Notes under the pieces: model-generated
Database searches by the model: none
Told to the model about the DNA's origin: nothing
What the model saw: only the letters and a program-made list of their open reading frames with translations
Assembly: GCA_017445585.1 (NCBI GenBank)
Contig: JAFSTX010000073.1
Location: 1-36,739 of the forward strand
Length of the DNA: 36,739 bases
Source of the DNA: Lachnospiraceae bacterium
GTDB lineage: Bacteria; Bacillota; Clostridia; Lachnospirales; Lachnospiraceae
Reading direction: 5' to 3'
In this document: in pieces, positions 34,121-36,739 of the stretch
Position numbering within the stretch: the first letter of the stretch is position 1
Layout of the letters: each line of letters starts with the position of its first letter
Translations under genes and position numbers: made by a program

Positions 34121-35389
34121 TCAGGCTGACTGCCCGCCGGCCTTCTCTTCCAGAAGAATCCTTTCAGCCTCGACACACCACAGACCGCCGTGAGCCTTGC
34201 AGATCTCATCCAGACGCGCGAAAAGAGGATCGGTCCCGCCGAGCTTTTCAAAATCGGCGATAGCGGTCAGAGGCAGGTCGATATGGGTATAGATGAGTTT
34301 TTTGCCGCCGGGGATGTGGGGGAGATTCAGAGTCGTCTCAGGTACGCAGTTAAGCCCGCCGATATGAGTCACAAGGACTGCGGGATTCAGCCTGCCCTCC
34401 GACATCATCCGGAGCGACTCTCTCATATCGTCCTTATTGCCTCCGGAGGTGCCCACGATATGGGTCCCGGCATAATGAACATTATAAAAATTGAATTTTG
34501 CGGAGAATGTGGGATCCGAAGGACCCGAGAAGAAATTGAGGCAGCCGTCGCGTCCGAGGAGCGAATCAGCCAGCTCCACAAGCGCGGGGACCGGCGCAAA
34601 GACGAGCACGTCGTCATACATTTTGCCGCCGCTGGCCTCAAGCATGGCTGCTCTGGCGTCAACACCGGCGGTATTGAGATAGGTGAGCCTTACACCCATC
34701 CTCTCCGCCTCTTCGGCAGAAAGGAGCGCAGACGCTCGATCCAGACGATCCTGAGCAATATCAGTTACCACTAAAGTGCCGGGCCTGCGGTCACAGTGGA
34801 TGATGTAATCAATAGCCGCAAGTCCCATGGGGCCTACGCCGGCGATAATGCCCATGACGCCGCCCTCGCGAATACCCATCTCATGAGAATAACTGCCCGC
34901 AGCGGTATGATACATGGCATGGAATGTGCCGGCAACGCAGCTGTACGGTTCGGCAAGGCTTCCACAGAAAAATGCATCTCCGTCATATTCCAGAAGACAG
35001 TCCAGTTCCATGACTTCATTCGGGATTACAACATAGGTGGAGTCACCCCCGATATACCGGTATGAGTATCCGGGCGCGGCGAGAGAACCCTTGTAATTCA
35101 GAGCAGTCTGAACAGAGAACTTCTGTCCGAGTTTATACCTGTCGGCCCATTTGCTGCCGATCCTGATGATCTCTCCGCAGAACTCGTGTCCCATGATGGT
35201 CGGGTGTTCTGACACATCAGCCGGAACTCTCTTGTGATCTTCTCCCTGAATGGCCGCTTTGTAGGTAGACATACAGATGCTGTCCGATACTACTCTGGCC
35301 AGAATCTCATCGTCCTTCATCTCCGGAAGTTCAAACTCATCAACTCTGAGATCGCTCTTTCCGTGAAGTCTGACCGCTCTTGTCTTCAT
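34121..35389 (-). CDS. Zinc-type sugar-phosphate dehydrogenase, SorE/YggP-like
   Basis: A 422-residue medium-chain dehydrogenase. The overall sequence follows the L-sorbose-1-phosphate reductase / YggP branch: ELPEMKDDEILARVVSDS, STYKAAIQGEDHKRVP, GHEFCGEIIRIG, GYSYRYIGGDSTYVVIP, LAEPYSCVAGTFHAMYHT, DGCLNFFSGPSDP, FNFYNVHYAGTHIVGTSGG and a C-terminal LNLPHIPGGKKLIYTHIDLP. It would reduce or oxidise a ketose-phosphate with NAD(P). It is the second gene of operon 2, behind two tandem hairpins, with AAAGGAG 9 nt before the start. Confidence 0.88.
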   Translation of the reverse strand: MKTRAVRLHGKSDLRVDEFELPEMKDDEILARVVSDSICMSTYKAAIQGEDHKRVPADVSEHPTIMGHEFCGEIIRIGSKWADRYKLGQKFSVQTALNYKGSLAAPGYSYRYIGGDSTYVVIPNEVMELDCLLEYDGDAFFCGSLAEPYSCVAGTFHAMYHTAAGSYSHEMGIREGGVMGIIAGVGPMGLAAIDYIIHCDRRPGTLVVTDIAQDRLDRASALLSAEEAERMGVRLTYLNTAGVDARAAMLEASGGKMYDDVLVFAPVPALVELADSLLGRDGCLNFFSGPSDPTFSAKFNFYNVHYAGTHIVGTSGGNKDDMRESLRMMSEGRLNPAVLVTHIGGLNCVPETTLNLPHIPGGKKLIYTHIDLPLTAIADFEKLGGTDPLFARLDEICKAHGGLWCVEAERILLEEKAGGQSA

Positions 35390-35408
35390 GTAGTCATGCT
35401 CCTTTGCC

Positions 35409-35462
35409 CAGCGGGCGATATATTCTTTCAGCCCGCTGTCCGCCGCACCTGAATGCGGCGGA
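35409..35462 (-). promoter_or_regulatory. Two abutting hairpins between yjbQ-like and sorE-like genes
   Basis: TCCGCCGCA-N6-TGCGGCGGA (35439-35462, 9-bp stem) directly abuts CAGCGGGC-N14-GCCCGCTG (35409-35438, 8-bp stem). They fill the 89-bp gap between genes, ending next to the ribosome binding site of the dehydrogenase gene. No T run is present. The compact two-stem arrangement could be a processing or stability element, a translational control element or an attenuator. Confidence 0.5.
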
Positions 35463-35478
35463 CATAACGTACGGGCTT

Positions 35479-36099
35479 TTATCTCTGCTGCTGCAGAGTA
35501 TAGTGAACATCGAAGGCCTTCTCCTCGTCGGTAAACTTGTGAAGGGTATCGATAGTCTCACCGCCGTTCCACTTGCGGTCCTCTACGTCATCGGCAGTTC
35601 CCATGACAGTGACGTTGAGCTGGCGGTGACGGGCTCTTACCTGATCCCAGTCAACGAAGTAGATGTGTGCAAACTCTCCTCCGTCCAGGACGCCGTCCTT
35701 TATCGTCATGGTCTCGCTGCGTCCGAAGAACACCGAACGCAGATGACCGTCGGTATTCATGCTGGTGAAGTCGCCGGGTTCATTCACGTATCTGCCGAAC
35801 TGAGCGTGGATGGGGCCGGGATGGCGGTAATCGCCCTCTTCCTTATAATCGGGAACGAGCTTTCTCATGATGTCGAGCAGGTCGTGCTGAAGAAATTCCA
35901 GATCGAAGGAATCGATGTCATGGCTGCACTCCTGGATCATGACAGAACAGGTAGTATGGTGGGACGCGATCGTGACTGTTCCGTTTTTGACTCCGGAAGC
36001 CTTTACGATCTCGATTATCTCCTTTGACACATCGTGAAACGTGGGGATCCAGCCCCTGCTCTGAAGCTCAAGCTCCTTTTGATAGACTTTAAATTCCAT
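35479..36099 (-). CDS. YjbQ-family (UPF0047) protein, second paralog with C-terminal extension
   Basis: A 206-residue YjbQ-family protein with VTIASHHTTCSVMIQEC, YRHPGPIHAQF, MNTDGHLRSVFFGRSETM and FAHIYFVDWDQVR. The C-terminal 40 residues (about GTADDVEDRKWNGGETIDTL, then HKFTDEEKAF) exceed the usual length of about 140-165. ATG 36097-36099 uses AGGAGG about 11 nt upstream; a GTG at 36109-36111 lies too close to that site. It differs strongly from the paralog at 19574-20068 outside the core motifs. As first gene of operon 2, its role is probably specific to this pathway. The reaction is unknown. Confidence 0.88.
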   Translation of the reverse strand: MEFKVYQKELELQSRGWIPTFHDVSKEIIEIVKASGVKNGTVTIASHHTTCSVMIQECSHDIDSFDLEFLQHDLLDIMRKLVPDYKEEGDYRHPGPIHAQFGRYVNEPGDFTSMNTDGHLRSVFFGRSETMTIKDGVLDGGEFAHIYFVDWDQVRARHRQLNVTVMGTADDVEDRKWNGGETIDTLHKFTDEEKAFDVHYTLQQQR

Positions 36100-36129
36100 A
36101 ATGATCCGCACCTCCTGAGGTTTTTCTTA

Positions 36130-36158
36130 ATGATAGATTTTATGGAAAGAAAAGTCAA
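36130..36158 (-). promoter_or_regulatory. Operon 2 promoter (TTGACT-N17-TATCAT)
   Basis: On the minus strand, -35 TTGACT (36153-36158) and -10 TATCAT (36130-36135) have a 17-bp spacer. Transcription would start near 36123, about 25 nt before the YjbQ start. TTTCTTT in the spacer resembles the palindrome at the surface-protein promoter. Confidence 0.8.
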
Positions 36159-36207
36159 TATTTAATTATCTAAAAGAAGCAATTTCTTTTTAACGAAAAA
36201 GTTATTC

Positions 36208-36225
36208 CTTTCTTTTTGAAAAGTT
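36208..36225 (-). repeat. 18-bp upstream element, copy 2
   Basis: Identical to 23683-23700 (AACTTTTCAAAAAGAAAG on the minus strand). It lies about 50 bp upstream of the operon 2 -35 box and directly follows an inverted repeat. Same orientation relative to its promoter as copy 1. Confidence 0.5.
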
Positions 36226-36262
36226 TGCCTTTGACACCGGATATTCCGGGACACAGGCAAAC
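36223..36262 (-). terminator. Nested inverted repeat, possible upstream terminator
   Basis: GTTTGCCT (36223-36230) and AGGCAAAC (36255-36262) enclose a second perfect stem, CCGGA-TAT-TCCGG (36237-36249). On the minus strand it is followed by TTTTC, so it could stop transcription arriving from the right and insulate operon 2. A regulator-binding role is the alternative. Confidence 0.45.
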
Positions 36263-36341
36263 CATTTCTTTTCTATATACAGGTTTTTGGGACCGCCGTC
36301 AAAAAGCTCAGCGAAAGATTAATTATCGGGCAGGCAAAAAC

Positions 36342-36354
36342 GGCTCGCAGAGCC
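36342..36354 (-). terminator. Weak hairpin with T run
   Basis: A GGCTC-TGC-GAGCC stem on the minus strand is followed by GTTTTTG. The stem is short. It could be a leftward terminator of a gene once lying right of the IS end. Nothing else is convincing between 36263 and 36375. Confidence 0.3.
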
Positions 36355-36375
36355 ATAGAATAATATACGATTTTA

Positions 36376-36534
36376 ATGCGAAAAAATCAAGATGATAATC
36401 GTCATAACGGCTTATTCGGATCCGCAATACTCAAAAAAAGATATGCGGGAATGTATAGAAGTGCTGAAATGCCATACTTACTAAAATACCCGGAGCAGAC
36501 ATCAGAAGACATTGATATGATTCCCCTAAAGTAG
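36376..36534 (+). other. Doubtful 52-codon open frame upstream of the IS
   Basis: An open frame from ATG 36376 to TAG 36532-36534 encodes MRKNQDDNRHNGLFGSAILK, followed by a protein-like stretch including YAGMYRSAEMPYLLKYPEQT, and ends inside the IS inverted repeat. There is no ribosome binding site. It may be the remnant of a gene cut by the insertion, or chance. An overlapping 30-codon frame (36392-36484) is equally weak. Confidence 0.2.
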
Positions 36535-36567
36535 ACAATGGAAATATCCAAAGTCTCTTTTAGGGGA
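36522..36567 (+). repeat. IS left-end inverted repeat folding over the orfA ribosome binding site
   Basis: TCCCCTAAA (36522-36530) and TTTAGGGGA (36559-36567) are perfect 9-bp arms; extending to 15 bp gives 13 matches, since AGAC/GTCT also pair. The 3' arm contains AGGGG, the likely ribosome binding site of orfA. The left terminus of the element is probably near 36514-36522, but the right end lies outside the window. Confidence 0.6.
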
Positions 36568-36573
36568 TTTTTT

Positions 36574-36739
36574 ATGTCAAAAAGAGAGCATACTACTGAA
36601 TGGATGATTGCCAGATTAAAGGAATACCTGAACGGTGAGGGATCTTACCCCTCACTTTCTAAGGCATATGGGATTAACCCTGAGACTTTAAGAGACTGGG
36701 TTTTAGCCTACAATGCATACGGTGAGAGTGCGTTTATAC
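36574..36739 (+). CDS. IS3-type transposase OrfA, N-terminal part (runs off window)
   Basis: An open frame starts at ATG 36574 and continues to the right edge. The 55 visible residues (MSKREHTTEWMIARLKEYLN, then GEGSYPSLSKAYGINPETLR and DWVLAYNAYGES) match the helix-turn-helix OrfA of IS3-family elements, which binds the terminal repeats; a second gene, OrfB with a DDE catalytic domain, would lie downstream, outside the window. It is preceded by the inverted repeat. Orientation is opposite to operon 2. Whether the element is intact is unknown. Confidence 0.8.
   Translation, partial: MSKREHTTEWMIARLKEYLNGEGSYPSLSKAYGINPETLRDWVLAYNAYGESAFI

Overview
The window looks like chromosomal DNA from an anaerobic, carbohydrate-degrading Clostridia (Lachnospiraceae/Oscillospiraceae-like). 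The grounds are strong AGGAGG-type ribosome binding sites with ATG and TTG starts, GC-rich coding DNA with AT-rich promoter regions, an Lpl-type ABC sugar importer, and secreted proteins of the clostridial surface-protein style. The assignment is by inference. Almost every gene is on the minus strand. Exceptions are a DeoR-family regulator (21375-22145) and a transposase fragment at the right edge.

Operon 1 runs right to left from a clean promoter (TTGACA-N17-TAATAT, 20895-20923) to the left edge, about 20 kb with no gap over about 80 bp. Its order is: archaeal-type triose-phosphate isomerase homolog, YjbQ-family protein, arabinose/fucose-isomerase-like protein, FGGY kinase, Gfo/Idh/MocA oxidoreductase, xylose-isomerase-like TIM barrel, GH20-like TIM barrel, amidohydrolase, solute-binding lipoprotein, two LplB/LplC permeases, an exported metallo-beta-lactamase-fold protein, a 2069-residue secreted protein of six ~340-residue repeats, two 40-residue Cys-containing peptides, and the start of a second secreted protein with the same repeat. 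It reads as one unit for capturing, importing and catabolising an unusual sugar or glycoside. The DeoR-type regulator diverges from it, and CTTTCGTTTT-type sites lie in the shared intergenic region, one inside the regulator's own promoter.

Between the operons is a single secreted protein gene (22422-23492) with its own promoter (TTGACA-N17-TATCAT) and an out-of-frame protein-like 3' tail next to its terminator.

Operon 2 runs right to left from a promoter at 36130-36158 (TTGACT-N17-TATCAT) to 23699. It encodes a second YjbQ, an L-sorbose-1-phosphate-reductase-like dehydrogenase (SorE/YggP type), a complete 2-oxoacid-dehydrogenase-type complex (E2, E3 and a fused E1 alpha-beta), a split transketolase, a class II aldolase-SDR fusion and a PHP-domain protein. 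Several intercistronic hairpins may tune expression. An identical 18-bp element lies upstream of this promoter and of the surface-protein promoter.

The right edge holds the start of an IS3-like element whose inverted repeat covers the orfA ribosome binding site. No tRNA, rRNA or CRISPR array was found. The best candidates for something undescribed are the paired peptides between giant repeat proteins, the two YjbQ paralogs placed at the head of two sugar operons, and the E1-E2-E3 plus split-transketolase pathway.
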